DNA from: Chromobacterium paludis
GTDB lineage: Bacteria > Pseudomonadota > Gammaproteobacteria > Burkholderiales > Chromobacteriaceae
NCBI RefSeq assembly: GCF_008275125.1
Contig: NZ_CP043473.1
Coordinates: 3,100,001 to 3,164,000 of the forward strand
Length of the DNA: 64,000 bases
Direction: 5' to 3'
In this document: one piece after another, positions 1-8,229 of the stretch
How positions within the stretch are numbered: position 1 is the first letter of the stretch
Layout of the letters: every line of letters starts with the position of its first letter
Notes under the pieces: model-generated
Database searches by the model: none
Told to the model about the DNA's origin: nothing
Seen by the model: the letters and a program-made list of their open reading frames with translations, nothing else
Position numbers and translations under genes: made by a program

Positions 1-75
1 GCCGGCTACACCCGCACTACCCGCGTCAACGAACCGGGCCGCACCCTGTGGCTGAAGCTGCAGGCGCATTGGTAA
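1..75 (+). CDS. TonB-dependent receptor, C-terminal end (partial)
   Basis: Only the last 24 codons are in the window. They read as a final outer-membrane beta strand (GRTLWLKLQAHW, ending in an aromatic residue just before TAA), which is how TonB-dependent receptors end. The genes that follow are an MbnP/MbnH-type copper pair, and such pairs are often next to a TonB-dependent receptor, so a metal (copper) role is a reasonable inference. The identity rests on a short tail and on context. Confidence 0.6.
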   Translation, partial: AGYTRTTRVNEPGRTLWLKLQAHW

Positions 76-205
76 GACGGCCGTAGGGCGGCAGCCCGGC
101 AAAGCCGGGCGTTCCGCCGCAAGCCGCCCGCCGTCCCCCCTGGCAGGGCGGGCAGGCCCTGCGCAAGCACATGCGGCGCAACCTGAAGGCACCCTAGCGA
201 CCGAT

Positions 206-232
206 GGCGGATCGCCCCATGGGGCATCCGCC
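206..232. promoter_or_regulatory. Near-perfect inverted repeat upstream of the copper gene pair
   Basis: The arms GGCGGAT-C-GCCCC and GGGGC-ATCCGCC face each other around AT, ending 24 bp before the RBS (GGAGA, 256-260) of the MbnP-like gene. It could be an operator for a metal-responsive regulator or an RNA hairpin in the leader. A smaller hairpin (gcccggc/gccgggc, 94-110) lies just after the receptor stop and has no T-run. Confidence 0.4.
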
Positions 233-266
233 CTACGGCTTGCATAACAAGAAATGGAGAACCGTG

Positions 267-1292
267 ATGAAGCGAAATTGGATGTTCCTACCCGCTGTTT
301 GCCTCGGCCTGGCCGGCTGCCTGGGCGGCGGCGTCAGCAGCAGCGAAGGCCCCGCGCAAAGCCAGAATGAAGCCCCGCCCGCCGGCTACGGCGGCGGCGC
401 CACCACCGTCCGCTTCGTCCTGAAGTCCGGCAGCCAGGCGGTGACTTGCAACAGCCAACTGACCGGCATCGGCACCAGCCAGACCAACGCCACCCTGGCC
501 GAGGGCATGGTCTATGTGCACGACGTGGCCCTGATCAACAGCCGCGGCCAGGAAGTGCCGCTGCAGCTGGACCAGGGCAATAAATGGCAATTCCTGAACC
601 TGGCCCTGTTGGACTTCGCCGGCGGCAGCTGCAAGGACAAGTCGCGCGACGACGGCGACACCCCGGTGGGCAAGCCGCTGCCCGGCAGCAACAGCGAGGT
701 GGTGGGCAGCGCGCCGGCCGACACCTATACCGGCCTCAGCTTCAAGGTGGGCGTGCCCGTATCGGCCAAGAACGCCAAGGGCGAAGATGTGGCGTTGAAC
801 CATCAGCCGGCGCACAGCCCGCCGCATCCGATACTGGGCGTGTATTGGCTGATGTGGGAATGGCAATCCGGCCACCGCTTCATGCGCATAGACCTGGCAC
901 CCGCCGGCGGCGTCAAGCGCGCCGACAACTCGACCGCCGACCGCTGGGCCTTCCACCTGGGCTCCACCGACTGCCAGGCCGACGACGCCATCGTCGGCGG
1001 TTTCCGCTGCGGCAAGCCCAACCGCTTCAAGGTGAAGTTTGACCGCTTCGATCCCAAAACCGACCGCGTGGCGCTGGACATCCAGTCGCTGTTCGCCGGC
1101 AACGACATCAGCCGCGACGCCAGCGCCGACGTCGGCTGCCGCTCCAACGCCACCGACACCGAATGCCAGCCCATCTTCGACCGCCTGGGCCTGCGCCTGA
1201 ACGAGAGCAGCCCCGGCGCCAACGACGGCGGCCAGCCGCTGGGCGACGGCCGCGACAGCCGCGTGTTCCGGGTGGAGAAGATAGGCTCATGA
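267..1292 (+). CDS. MbnP-like copper-binding periplasmic lipoprotein (metallo-mystery pair, four-Cys protein)
   Basis: The ATG at 267 follows GGAGA at good spacing and gives a lipoprotein signal ending in the lipobox LAGC, so the 341-aa precursor is probably anchored in a periplasm-facing membrane. The mature part has paired cysteines (TCNSQ, GGSCKD, STDCQ, FRCGK, VGCRS, TECQP) and a Trp/His-rich centre (MWEWQSGHRF), as in the family found beside MauG-like diheme enzymes. In the studied family the diheme partner oxidises a tryptophan of MbnP to kynurenine, which creates the copper site. The stop overlaps the start of the next gene (ATGA), so the two are probably translated together. No methanobactin precursor gene is visible. 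Confidence 0.8.
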   Translation: MKRNWMFLPAVCLGLAGCLGGGVSSSEGPAQSQNEAPPAGYGGGATTVRFVLKSGSQAVTCNSQLTGIGTSQTNATLAEGMVYVHDVALINSRGQEVPLQLDQGNKWQFLNLALLDFAGGSCKDKSRDDGDTPVGKPLPGSNSEVVGSAPADTYTGLSFKVGVPVSAKNAKGEDVALNHQPAHSPPHPILGVYWLMWEWQSGHRFMRIDLAPAGGVKRADNSTADRWAFHLGSTDCQADDAIVGGFRCGKPNRFKVKFDRFDPKTDRVALDIQSLFAGNDISRDASADVGCRSNATDTECQPIFDRLGLRLNESSPGANDGGQPLGDGRDSRVFRVEKIGS

Positions 1293-2431
1293 AACCTTGC
1301 GCCGCGCTGCTGTTGACTGGCCTGCTGGCCGCCTGCGGACGCGAAGCCGCGCCGCCGCCCGCCCCCGTGGGAGACTGGCAGTGGCAGCTGCCGCCCGGCG
1401 TGCAGCCTCCGCCGGTGCCGGCGGACAACCCGATGAGCCAGGCCAAGTTCGAGCTGGGCCGCCGCCTGTTCTACGACAAGCGGCTGTCCGGCACGGGCAA
1501 CATCAGCTGCGCCAGCTGCCACCCGCAGGGCAAGGCCTTCAGCGACAGCGTGGCGCTGTCGCTGGGCGCCACCGGCGAGCGCACCCTGCGCAACGCCCAG
1601 CCCCTGGCCAACGTCGCCTGGCGCAAGAGCTATACCTGGGCCAATTATTCGCTGACCACGCTGGAACGGCAGATGGACGGCCCGCTGTTCCGCACCGAGC
1701 CGGTGGAGATGGGCATCAACGACGGCAATCTGCCAACCGTGCTGGCCAGGCTGGGCGCGGACCCGCTATATGCGCGCGAATTCGCCCGCGTGTTTCCCGG
1801 CGAGGAGAAACCGCTGAGCCTGGCCAATATCGTCAAGGCCATCGCCAGCTTCGAGCGCGGCATCGTGTCCTTCGATTCGCGCTACGACCGCTACCAGGCG
1901 GGCCAGGCCCAGCTGTCCGCCGCGGAGCTGCGCGGCATGCGGCTGTTCCGCTCGGAAAAAGGCCAATGCCTGCGTTGCCACGGCAGCCCGGACTTCGACG
2001 ACCAGATGGCCGGCCACGGCGAGGGTCTGCCCTTCCACAACATCGGCCTCTACGACACCGACGGCAAGGGCGGCTATCCGTTTCCCAACCGCGGCGTGCT
2101 GGAACTGAGCGGCCGGCCGGCCGACATGGGCCGCTTCCGCAGCCCCAGCCTGCGCAATGCGGCGCTGACCGCGCCGTATATGCACGATGGCAGCGTAGCC
2201 ACCCTGGAAGAGGCGGTGCGCATCCATGCCGACGGCGGCCGCGACAATGGCAAGCAGGGCGATGGCCGCCGCAACCCATGGAAAGACCCATACATGGACC
2301 GCATCCGGCTGACGCCGGCCGAGCAGGCGGATCTGGTCGCCTTCCTGAAAACGCTGAGCGACGAGACCCTGGCCCACGACCCGCGGCTGGCCGATCCATT
2401 CGCCCCGGATAAAACCGCCGCGCGGCCATGA
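1289..2431 (+). CDS. MbnH-like diheme cytochrome c peroxidase/MauG-family enzyme
   Basis: The 380-aa protein starts at the ATG overlapping the stop of the MbnP-like gene and has a lipoprotein signal (LLAAC). Two CXXCH haem sites are seen: CASCH near residue 73 and CLRCH near residue 229. The C-terminal part has FRSPSLRNAALTAPYMHDG, typical of bacterial diheme peroxidases and MauG. Family knowledge suggests it activates peroxide to oxidise a Trp on its MbnP partner, not to detoxify peroxide in bulk. Adjacency to the MbnP-like protein favours MbnH over a CcpA-type peroxidase. Confidence 0.85.
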   Translation: MKPCAALLLTGLLAACGREAAPPPAPVGDWQWQLPPGVQPPPVPADNPMSQAKFELGRRLFYDKRLSGTGNISCASCHPQGKAFSDSVALSLGATGERTLRNAQPLANVAWRKSYTWANYSLTTLERQMDGPLFRTEPVEMGINDGNLPTVLARLGADPLYAREFARVFPGEEKPLSLANIVKAIASFERGIVSFDSRYDRYQAGQAQLSAAELRGMRLFRSEKGQCLRCHGSPDFDDQMAGHGEGLPFHNIGLYDTDGKGGYPFPNRGVLELSGRPADMGRFRSPSLRNAALTAPYMHDGSVATLEEAVRIHADGGRDNGKQGDGRRNPWKDPYMDRIRLTPAEQADLVAFLKTLSDETLAHDPRLADPFAPDKTAARP

Positions 2432-2498
2432 CATCGGCGCTCGCCGCCTGCTTCCCAGTCTGCTACCCTGTCCTTTTTTGCTGCGTCAAAGAAGGCGG

Positions 2499-2906
2499 AT
2501 GAAGACCCCCTACCTGAAAATCCTGGCCTGCGGCCTGACCCTGTTCATCCTGCTCGGGCCGCTGGTGGCCTTGCTGGCCAGCGGCGTGGTGCCGATGATG
2601 GCCTATCTGATGGGCGCGGTGCCGGCCATGATCTGCGGCCTCATGCTGGGACTGCTGCGCATCGTCCTGGCCGGACCGGTGGCGCGCTGGCAGCGGCAAT
2701 GGCCGGCCTGGCTGCTCGCCGTCGTCGCCTTCGCGCCCGGCGCGGTCAGCGGCAGCACCATCACCCTGCTGTACGCCCGCATCGCCGAACCCTTGCTGTA
2801 CAACGACTGGATGACCCTGTATCTGGGCGCGATGGCCGGCGGCGTGTGCAACGCGCTGTTCTGGCGCCTGCGCTTCGGCGCGCCCGCCAACCCGCAGCAC
2901 CATTGA
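2499..2906 (+). CDS. Small hydrophobic inner-membrane protein, unknown function
   Basis: This 135-aa protein begins at the ATG after GGCGG and is almost wholly hydrophobic, with about four predicted membrane helices (residues 8-30, 32-55, 66-90 and 100-120) linked by short Arg-rich loops. The last residues are hydrophilic. It lies 67 bp after the diheme enzyme on the same strand, so it may be part of the copper locus, but nothing in the sequence assigns a function. Confidence 0.65.
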   Translation: MKTPYLKILACGLTLFILLGPLVALLASGVVPMMAYLMGAVPAMICGLMLGLLRIVLAGPVARWQRQWPAWLLAVVAFAPGAVSGSTITLLYARIAEPLLYNDWMTLYLGAMAGGVCNALFWRLRFGAPANPQHH

Positions 2907-2918
2907 GAGCGAGGGTCC

Positions 2919-3258
2919 ATGCCGCTCGGCCGAACTGGCCCGCCGCCCGGACATCCACCGCTTGCTGCAATCCGCCCACGAGGCCGCCGACGCCAGCGGC
3001 CTGTTCCAAAGCCACGACATCAAGGTCAGACGGCTGCCGTACCAGGACTATCTGGTCGGCGGCAAGGACCAGGACTTCGTCCACATCGTCTGCCACATCC
3101 TGTCCGGGCGCAGCGACGAGCAGAAAGGCATGCTTGCCGACAGTCTGGTGCGCGCCGCCTGTTCCTGGCTGCCCGAGGTGTCCGTAATCAGCTGCGAGGT
3201 CCGCGACATCGTCAGGGCCAATGACAGCAACCGCCGTCAGGTGATGGCTCCGGGCTAG
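2919..3258 (+). pseudogene. 5-carboxymethyl-2-hydroxymuconate isomerase-like gene with an N-terminal frameshift
   Basis: In one frame the sequence reads SAELARRPDI, then ASGLFQSHDIKVRRL, DYLVGG, FVHIVCHILSGRS and VSCEVRDI-like stretches, matching the tautomerase-like isomerase of aromatic (homoprotocatechuate) degradation. The family starts M-P with a catalytic N-terminal proline, then about six residues of a beta strand before this point. Here an ATG-CCG with an RBS (gaGGGt) is present at 2919, but it runs into SAELA in the wrong frame after one base. The best explanation is a deletion of about 17 bp that removed the first strand. A TTG at 2962 could start a shortened 98-aa protein lacking the catalytic proline. 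The gene is probably inactive unless this is a sequencing error. Confidence 0.65.
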
Positions 3259-3263
3259 GCGCG

Positions 3264-3290
3264 AAAAAAAGCCCGCCGGTCAGGGCGGGC
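3264..3290 (-). terminator. Rho-independent terminator of the two-component operon
   Basis: GCCCGCC/GGCGGGC stem at 3271-3290. On the minus strand it is followed by seven T residues (3264-3270). It lies about 90 bp after the histidine kinase stop. Confidence 0.75.
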
Positions 3291-3381
3291 TTGCAACCTT
3301 TGTCTGCCGGGCGCCTTCGCGTCCGGACCTTCGCAGCTTAAGCCAAATCGTCCGGCGCGCCCTGCGGCAGATTGCCGCAGC

Positions 3382-4731
3382 TCAATCGGCGCGCTCCAGC
3401 CTGACCTCCAGCCCGCCTTCCGGCCGATTACGCAAGGTCAGCCGCAAGCCATGCAGACCGGCGATGCGCTCGACAATGGACAGGCCCAGGCCGCTGCCGG
3501 CCTGCTGCTGGCCCGGCGGGCGGAAAAAACGCTCGCGCACCCGTTCCAGCCATTGCGGCGCAATGCCCGGCCCCTGGTCCAGCACGCTGATGGCATCCGC
3601 CTCCAGCCTCAGCTCCACCACGCCGTCCGCCGGGCCGTAGCGGCAGGCGTTCTCCAATAGATTGCGCAGCATCAGTCCGGCCAAGGCCTCGTCGCCGCGC
3701 AGCGGCAGCACCGCCTGCGGCGCGCAGCGCCAGTCCAGCTTCCACTCCGTTTGCTCCGCCGATAGCGACAGCTCAGCCAACAGCCGCTCCACCACTCGTT
3801 GCCAGTCCACCGACGCGCTGCTCTGCAGCCGCGGCAGCGGGTCCAGCCGGGACAGCGCCAGCAGCTGCTCCACCAGCCGCCCAGCGCGGTCTATGCCCAG
3901 CCGCAGCTGGACCATGGCGTGGCGGCGGCCGTCATCGTCCGGCATCAGCTCCAGCACCTCGGTCTGCACCCGCAGCGCCGCCAGCGGCGTGCGCAGCTCG
4001 TGCGCGGCGTCGGCGGTGAAGCGGCGTTCGTGCTCCAGCATCTGGCCGATGCGCTCGAACAGCGCGTTCAGGGAACGCAGCAAGGGCTGCACCTCCTGCG
4101 GCACCTCGGCGCGCACCGGGCTGTTGTCGTCGGGCTGGCGCGCGCCGATGGCGGCGGCCAGCCGGCGCAGCGGCGCCAGCTCGCGGCGCAAGGCCAGCAG
4201 CACCGCCAGCATCATCAAGGGCAGGCCTATCATCCACGGCAGCAACTGCGCCTTGACCACGCTCCACACCATTTCCTGCCGCAGGCCCTGCTTCTGCCCC
4301 ACCGCCACCAGCCGCTCCCCGTCCGGCGCCGCCAGGTAAAACATGCGCCAGCCGTGGCGGCCGTCCTTGCCCGCTTCGTCGTAAAAGCCGCGCCGCGCCG
4401 GCAGGTAAGCGAAATGGCGGCCCCGGCCATCGCACAGCAGGCGCTTGCCTTGCGGATTCCATACCGCCAGTCCCAGATCGCCGCTGTCGGTGCGCCCGGC
4501 ATCCGCCCCATGCAGCAGGTGCTTCAGCTTGGGGGTGTCGTCGGCCAGCGCCTCATGCACGTCGATGGCCAGCAACTGGCGCGCGTACAGCGCCATCTGG
4601 GTATCGAACAGCTCGTCCACCTCGCGCTTGGCCAGCCATACCGCGGCCACCGATGCCGCCAGCCAGACCAGGGGCAGGCTCAGCAGCAACACCAGCAGCA
4701 GACGGGCCTGCAGGCTGCCCGGCCGCCTCAA
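3382..4731 (-). CDS. Sensor histidine kinase (QseC/TctE-like)
   Basis: This 449-aa inner-membrane kinase has one transmembrane helix at residues 11-34, a periplasmic sensor of about 130 residues and a second helix near 165-182. A HAMP-like linker follows, then the phospho-acceptor motif AAHELRTPL (His 244), an N box ([12 protein letters not shown]), DQGPGI and a [10 protein letters not shown] box. Its start overlaps the stop of the response regulator by 4 bp, so the pair is co-translated. The architecture resembles QseC/TctE/PmrB kinases. The signal is not evident: the sensor has no recognised PAS or metal motif. Confidence 0.88.
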   Translation of the reverse strand: MRRPGSLQARLLLVLLLSLPLVWLAASVAAVWLAKREVDELFDTQMALYARQLLAIDVHEALADDTPKLKHLLHGADAGRTDSGDLGLAVWNPQGKRLLCDGRGRHFAYLPARRGFYDEAGKDGRHGWRMFYLAAPDGERLVAVGQKQGLRQEMVWSVVKAQLLPWMIGLPLMMLAVLLALRRELAPLRRLAAAIGARQPDDNSPVRAEVPQEVQPLLRSLNALFERIGQMLEHERRFTADAAHELRTPLAALRVQTEVLELMPDDDGRRHAMVQLRLGIDRAGRLVEQLLALSRLDPLPRLQSSASVDWQRVVERLLAELSLSAEQTEWKLDWRCAPQAVLPLRGDEALAGLMLRNLLENACRYGPADGVVELRLEADAISVLDQGPGIAPQWLERVRERFFRPPGQQQAGSGLGLSIVERIAGLHGLRLTLRNRPEGGLEVRLERAD

Positions 4732-5390
4732 GCGGGGTCTCCCAGCGTGTAGCCTATGCCGCGCAGGGTGCGGATGAAGCCCGCGCCCAGCTTCTTGCGC
4801 AAATGATGGACGTGCACTTCCAGCGCATTGCTCTCCAGCTCCTGGCCCCAGCCGTACAGTTTTTCCTCGATGCGCTCGCGCGGCAGCACCCGTCCCTTGT
4901 TACAAAGCAGCAACTCCAGCAGCGCCAGCTCCTTGCCGGTCAGCTCCAAGGGCGCGCCGTCCAGCGTCGCCGCCCGCCCCACCGGGTCCAGGCTAAGCCG
5001 GCCGTGGCTCAGCAAGCTTTGCGACAGCCCGTGGCGGCGCCGGTTCAGCGCGCGCAGCCGCGCCGCCACCTCGGCCAAGGCGAAGGGCTTGACCAGATAA
5101 TCATCGGCGCCGGCGTCCAGGCCGCCCACGCGGTCTTCCAGCGCGTCGCGCGCGGTCAACACCAGCACCGGCACCGCGCTGCCCTCTCGCCGCCAGGCGG
5201 CCAGCACCGCCATGCCGTCCAGGCCCGGCAGGCCCAGGTCCAGCACGGCCGCGTCATAGGGCGCGGCGGCCAAGGCGCCGCGCGCCTGGCGGCCGTCGCG
5301 CAGCCAATCCACGGCGAAGCCCAGCTGCTGCAAGCCCATCTGCAAGCCGTCGCCGATCTGGCAATCATCTTCCACCAGCAATATGCGCAT
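4728..5390 (-). CDS. OmpR/PhoB-family response regulator (QseB/TctD-like)
   Basis: I chose the ATG at 5390 because GGGAGG lies 5 bp upstream. The receiver domain starts MRILLVEDD, with acidic residues for Mg binding and phospho-acceptor Asp 51 (VLDLGLPG). A C-terminal winged helix ([14 protein letters not shown], then [14 protein letters not shown] and [11 protein letters not shown]) binds DNA. It is the first gene of the kinase operon and lies about 140 bp from the divergent metallophosphatase gene, whose expression it might share or control (inference). Confidence 0.9.
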   Translation of the reverse strand: MRILLVEDDCQIGDGLQMGLQQLGFAVDWLRDGRQARGALAAAPYDAAVLDLGLPGLDGMAVLAAWRREGSAVPVLVLTARDALEDRVGGLDAGADDYLVKPFALAEVAARLRALNRRRHGLSQSLLSHGRLSLDPVGRAATLDGAPLELTGKELALLELLLCNKGRVLPRERIEEKLYGWGQELESNALEVHVHHLRKKLGAGFIRTLRGIGYTLGDPA

Positions 5391-5532
5391 CATTCCTCCC
5401 ATCCTGGCCTTATCGCACAAACAGCTTAAGCGATGCTTAACCGCCGCGCTTCATCTGCCTGTCAACAAAGTCTCATTTGCCTGTCACCTGCCCGTTGCAG
5501 CATGGGCCATCATCCCGGCCAATGGATTCGCC

Positions 5533-6372
5533 ATGCAGCCAGACTCCGCTTCCGACGCGCCGCGCCGACTGCGCAGCATCTGGATCTCCGACGTGCACCT
5601 CGGCACCGCCGGCTGCCGCGCGGACCACCTGCTCGACTTCCTGCGCGAACACGAATCCGACTATCTCTACCTGGTCGGCGACATCGTCGACGGCTGGCAG
5701 CTCAGAAAATCCTGGTACTGGAAGCAGAGCCACAACGACGTGGTGCAGAAGCTGCTGCGCAAGGCGCGCAAGGGCTGCCAGGTGATCTACATCCCCGGCA
5801 ACCACGACGAGGCCGCGCGCCAATACTGCGGGCTGGACTTCGGCGGCATCGCCATCCGCCACGAGGCCGAGCACCTCACCGCTGACGGCAAGCGCCTCTT
5901 GGTGCTGCACGGCGACGAGTTCGACGGTGTGATCCAGTACGCCAAGTGGCTGGCCCGCCTAGGCGACAATCTGTACACCTTGATCCTGGAACTGAACCGC
6001 GGCTTCAACTGGGTGCGCCATCGGCTGGGCCTGCCCTATTGGTCGCTGTCGCAATACCTGAAGCACAAGGTCAAAAACGCGGTCAATTTCATCAGCCAGT
6101 TCGAGGCCATTCTAGCCGGCGAGGCCCGGCGGCGCGGCTTCGACGGCGTGGTCTGCGGCCACATCCACAAGCCGGAAGTGCGCATGATAGACGGCATCCT
6201 GTACGGCAACAGCGGGGATTGGGTGGAGAGCCTGTCCGCGCTGGTGGAACACCCGGATGGACGGCTGCAAGTGCTGCACTGGACCGCGCTGGCGCACAAC
6301 GCGCGCGCCGAAAACGAACCCGCCATCGTCCCGCCCCCCACCGCCACGGAGGAAGCCACATGCGCATCATGA
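5533..6372 (+). CDS. UDP-2,3-diacylglucosamine diphosphatase-like metallophosphoesterase
   Basis: This 279-aa calcineurin-like phosphoesterase carries the metal motifs in order: SDVHLG, GDIVDGW, GNHDE, LHGDEFD and GHIHKPE. These are the LpxH-type signatures. The family is the longer YbbF-like one that often pairs with a glycosyltransferase in betaproteobacteria. A lipid or glycolipid pyrophosphatase role is likely, but it need not be the lipid A enzyme itself. The next gene starts within its last codons (13-bp overlap), which indicates coupled translation and a joint pathway. Confidence 0.8.
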   Translation: MQPDSASDAPRRLRSIWISDVHLGTAGCRADHLLDFLREHESDYLYLVGDIVDGWQLRKSWYWKQSHNDVVQKLLRKARKGCQVIYIPGNHDEAARQYCGLDFGGIAIRHEAEHLTADGKRLLVLHGDEFDGVIQYAKWLARLGDNLYTLILELNRGFNWVRHRLGLPYWSLSQYLKHKVKNAVNFISQFEAILAGEARRRGFDGVVCGHIHKPEVRMIDGILYGNSGDWVESLSALVEHPDGRLQVLHWTALAHNARAENEPAIVPPPTATEEATCAS

Positions 6373-7394
6373 TCGTCACCGACGCCTGGAAACCGCAGGT
6401 CAACGGCGTGGTCCGCTCGCTGACCGAAACCATGCGCGAGCTGGACGGCTTCGGCCACCAGGTCAATATGATCACGCCGCTGGAATTCAAAACCCTGCCC
6501 TGCCCCACCTACCCGGACATCCGGCTGTCGCTCTTGCCCTATCGCCAGGTGGCGCAGCGCATCGCCGGCTTCGCGCCGGACGCCATCCACATCGCCACCG
6601 AAGGCCCGCTGGGCCTGGCCGCGCGGCGCTACTGCCTGCGCGAGGGCCTAGCCTTCACCACGGCCTACCATACCCGCTTCCCGGAATACATCCACGCGCG
6701 CTGCCGCCTGCCGCTGCCCATCAGCTACGCCTGGATGCGCCGTTTCCACGGCGCCTCCCAGGCGGTGATGGTGCCGACGCGCTCCATCGCCAACGACCTG
6801 GAAGCGCGCGGCTTCGCCAACGTCAAACTGTGGAGCCGCGGCGTGGACACCGAGATGTTCAGCCCCGGCGAGCGGCAGCGCCTGGACGAATCCACGCCGC
6901 CGCGCTTCGTCTACATCGGCCGCGTGGCCGTGGAAAAAAACATCGAAGCCTTCCTCAAGCTGGACCTGCCCGGCTGCAAATGGGTGGTGGGCGACGGCCC
7001 CCTGCTGTCCAAGCTTAAGCAGCAATACCCCGACGTGCACTTCGCCGGCGTGTTCCCGCAACACGAGCTGGCCCGCTTCTACCGCGCCGCCGACGTGTTC
7101 GTGTTTCCCAGCCTGACCGACACCTTCGGCCTGGTGCTGCTGGAAGCCATGGCCTGCGGCACGCCGGTGGCGGCGTTTCCGGTAGCCGGCCCGCTGGACG
7201 TGGTGGGCGATACCGGCGCCGGCGCGCTGGACTGGGACCTGCGAGCGGCCTGCCTGCAGGCGCTGGAAATCGATCGCGATCATGTGCGCCGCGTGGCGGA
7301 ACACTATTCCTGGCAAGCCGCCAGCCGCCAGTTCGAATCCCATCTGCGGCCGAACCCGGCCACGCAGGCCACCACCCGGCCGGCGCTGGACTAA
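6360..7394 (+). CDS. GT4-family glycosyltransferase (MgtA-like alpha-mannosyltransferase)
   Basis: The 344-aa enzyme starts MRIMIVTDAWKPQVNGVV, the acceptor-side motif of GT4 enzymes. It also has YHTRFPEY, WSRGVDTEMF, YIGRVAVEKN and the donor-site motif FPSLTDTFGLVLLEAMACGTPV, with the E-x7-E pattern. These match GDP-mannose-dependent alpha-mannosyltransferases that act on glycolipid acceptors. It has no signal or membrane helix, so it is cytoplasmic or peripheral. Overlap with the metallophosphatase gene suggests both act on a membrane glycolipid. Donor and acceptor are not shown by the sequence. Confidence 0.82.
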   Translation: MRIMIVTDAWKPQVNGVVRSLTETMRELDGFGHQVNMITPLEFKTLPCPTYPDIRLSLLPYRQVAQRIAGFAPDAIHIATEGPLGLAARRYCLREGLAFTTAYHTRFPEYIHARCRLPLPISYAWMRRFHGASQAVMVPTRSIANDLEARGFANVKLWSRGVDTEMFSPGERQRLDESTPPRFVYIGRVAVEKNIEAFLKLDLPGCKWVVGDGPLLSKLKQQYPDVHFAGVFPQHELARFYRAADVFVFPSLTDTFGLVLLEAMACGTPVAAFPVAGPLDVVGDTGAGALDWDLRAACLQALEIDRDHVRRVAEHYSWQAASRQFESHLRPNPATQATTRPALD

Positions 7395-7401
7395 GAAAGG
7401 C

Positions 7402-7429
7402 TTGCATCAGAATCTATAAGCACTATATT
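7402..7429 (+). promoter_or_regulatory. Sigma-70-like promoter
   Basis: TTGCAT at 7402-7407 and TATATT at 7424-7429 are separated by 16 bp. They lie just after the glycosyltransferase stop and point into a 480-bp segment that ends in a terminator. Confidence 0.45.
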
Positions 7430-7460
7430 GATAAAGTCGCGGCAACATGGAGGAGACTGG

Positions 7461-7547
7461 ATGAGTCAGGCATTGACCCCCGTCGGCCTTACGCTCGATT
7501 CGGCACTGAGACTGCGCACGAGGCAACAGCCGCAGTCGGCACCGTAG
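7461..7547 (+). CDS. 28-codon short ORF with strong RBS (leader peptide candidate)
   Basis: An ATG preceded by GGAGGA (spacing 6) opens a 28-codon frame reading MSQALTPVGLTLDSALRLRTR..., ending in TAG. The promoter-like site lies 31 bp upstream. No long frame follows, and about 330 bp later a strong terminator stem appears. It may be a leader peptide of a regulatory RNA, a small protein, or the start of a decayed gene. I do not recognise the peptide. Confidence 0.35.
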   Translation: MSQALTPVGLTLDSALRLRTRQQPQSAP

Positions 7548-8229
7548 GGTGTTCGCAGTGCCCAACACAGCATCCAGGACGGATGCACGCAAAGATCCAA
7601 GGGCCAGCGGCAGCCAAACATGACGGGCAGAGTAAGCATCTGCAGACGACAAACTGAGCAGGAATGAGCGGGCCCCGGCCCGCATGCGCGCCCATGACAG
7701 GGCGCACGATGTGCCGGCAGTAGAGTATCGGCAAACGCGAGAGGACCGGCAATCGAGTGTTTTTTCCCTTGGCGGCCTGCGATTGTAGCGCAAGCCGTTG
7801 TGACTCAGTGTGTAGTTCGCGCCGTGGCTGTGGTTTGGGCTCAAGCGCGGAAATGTTGTACGTCCCCATCGTCATCCGGAGGGCGTCCCATCACCGGGAC
7901 GCCCTCTGTCTTTATGAGAAATTCATTACAATGACGCCGATCAAAATAACGGTCAGTGCTAAAAAAATCGTCAAATAGTCTTCCACCGCCGCCGCGCTGT
8001 CCGGTACCATGCCTCATCGCGCCGGCAATCCGTCCCCGGACCGGCGCCGCCACGATCGCGCCGGCGCAGCCGCCCCGGCGTCATCCCAAGCATAATCGGC
8101 CCGCGCGGAGATGCCCGCGCCGGCCGGACAAGGCCCGAAGCCGCTGGAATGAGCAGGGGAACGGCAAACGGGTTAAAATCCTTGCAACGCAACATGATTC
8201 CGATCTTTATTGAGTGAGCTGCGCGACAT
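7548..8229. other. Long gene-poor region between the glycosyltransferase and fpr
   Basis: From 7548 to 8229 I find no open frame with the codon bias of the neighbours; the frames present on both strands lack recognisable domains. The first 330 bp are followed by a terminator and may be a non-coding transcript. The segment 7911-8229 holds the fpr upstream region. No tmRNA, RNase P or known riboswitch core was recognised. Confidence 0.5.
7879..7911 (+). terminator. Strong hairpin, probable terminator
   Basis: A perfect 11-bp stem (GAGGGCGTCCC/GGGACGCCCTC) with a 6-nt loop at 7879-7906 is followed by a weak U-rich tail. It closes the putative short-ORF/non-coding transcript. Confidence 0.6.

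Noticed and set aside
288..956. Long minus-strand frame opposite the MbnP-like gene
   Set aside because: It is an antisense shadow in high-GC DNA with no RBS or domain; the plus-strand gene has a signal, cysteine motifs and operon context.
7407..7875. Two overlapping minus-strand frames (145 and 128 aa) in the gene-poor region
   Set aside because: Neither has an RBS, a domain or the codon bias of the genome, and both run through the terminator stem; they look like chance frames.
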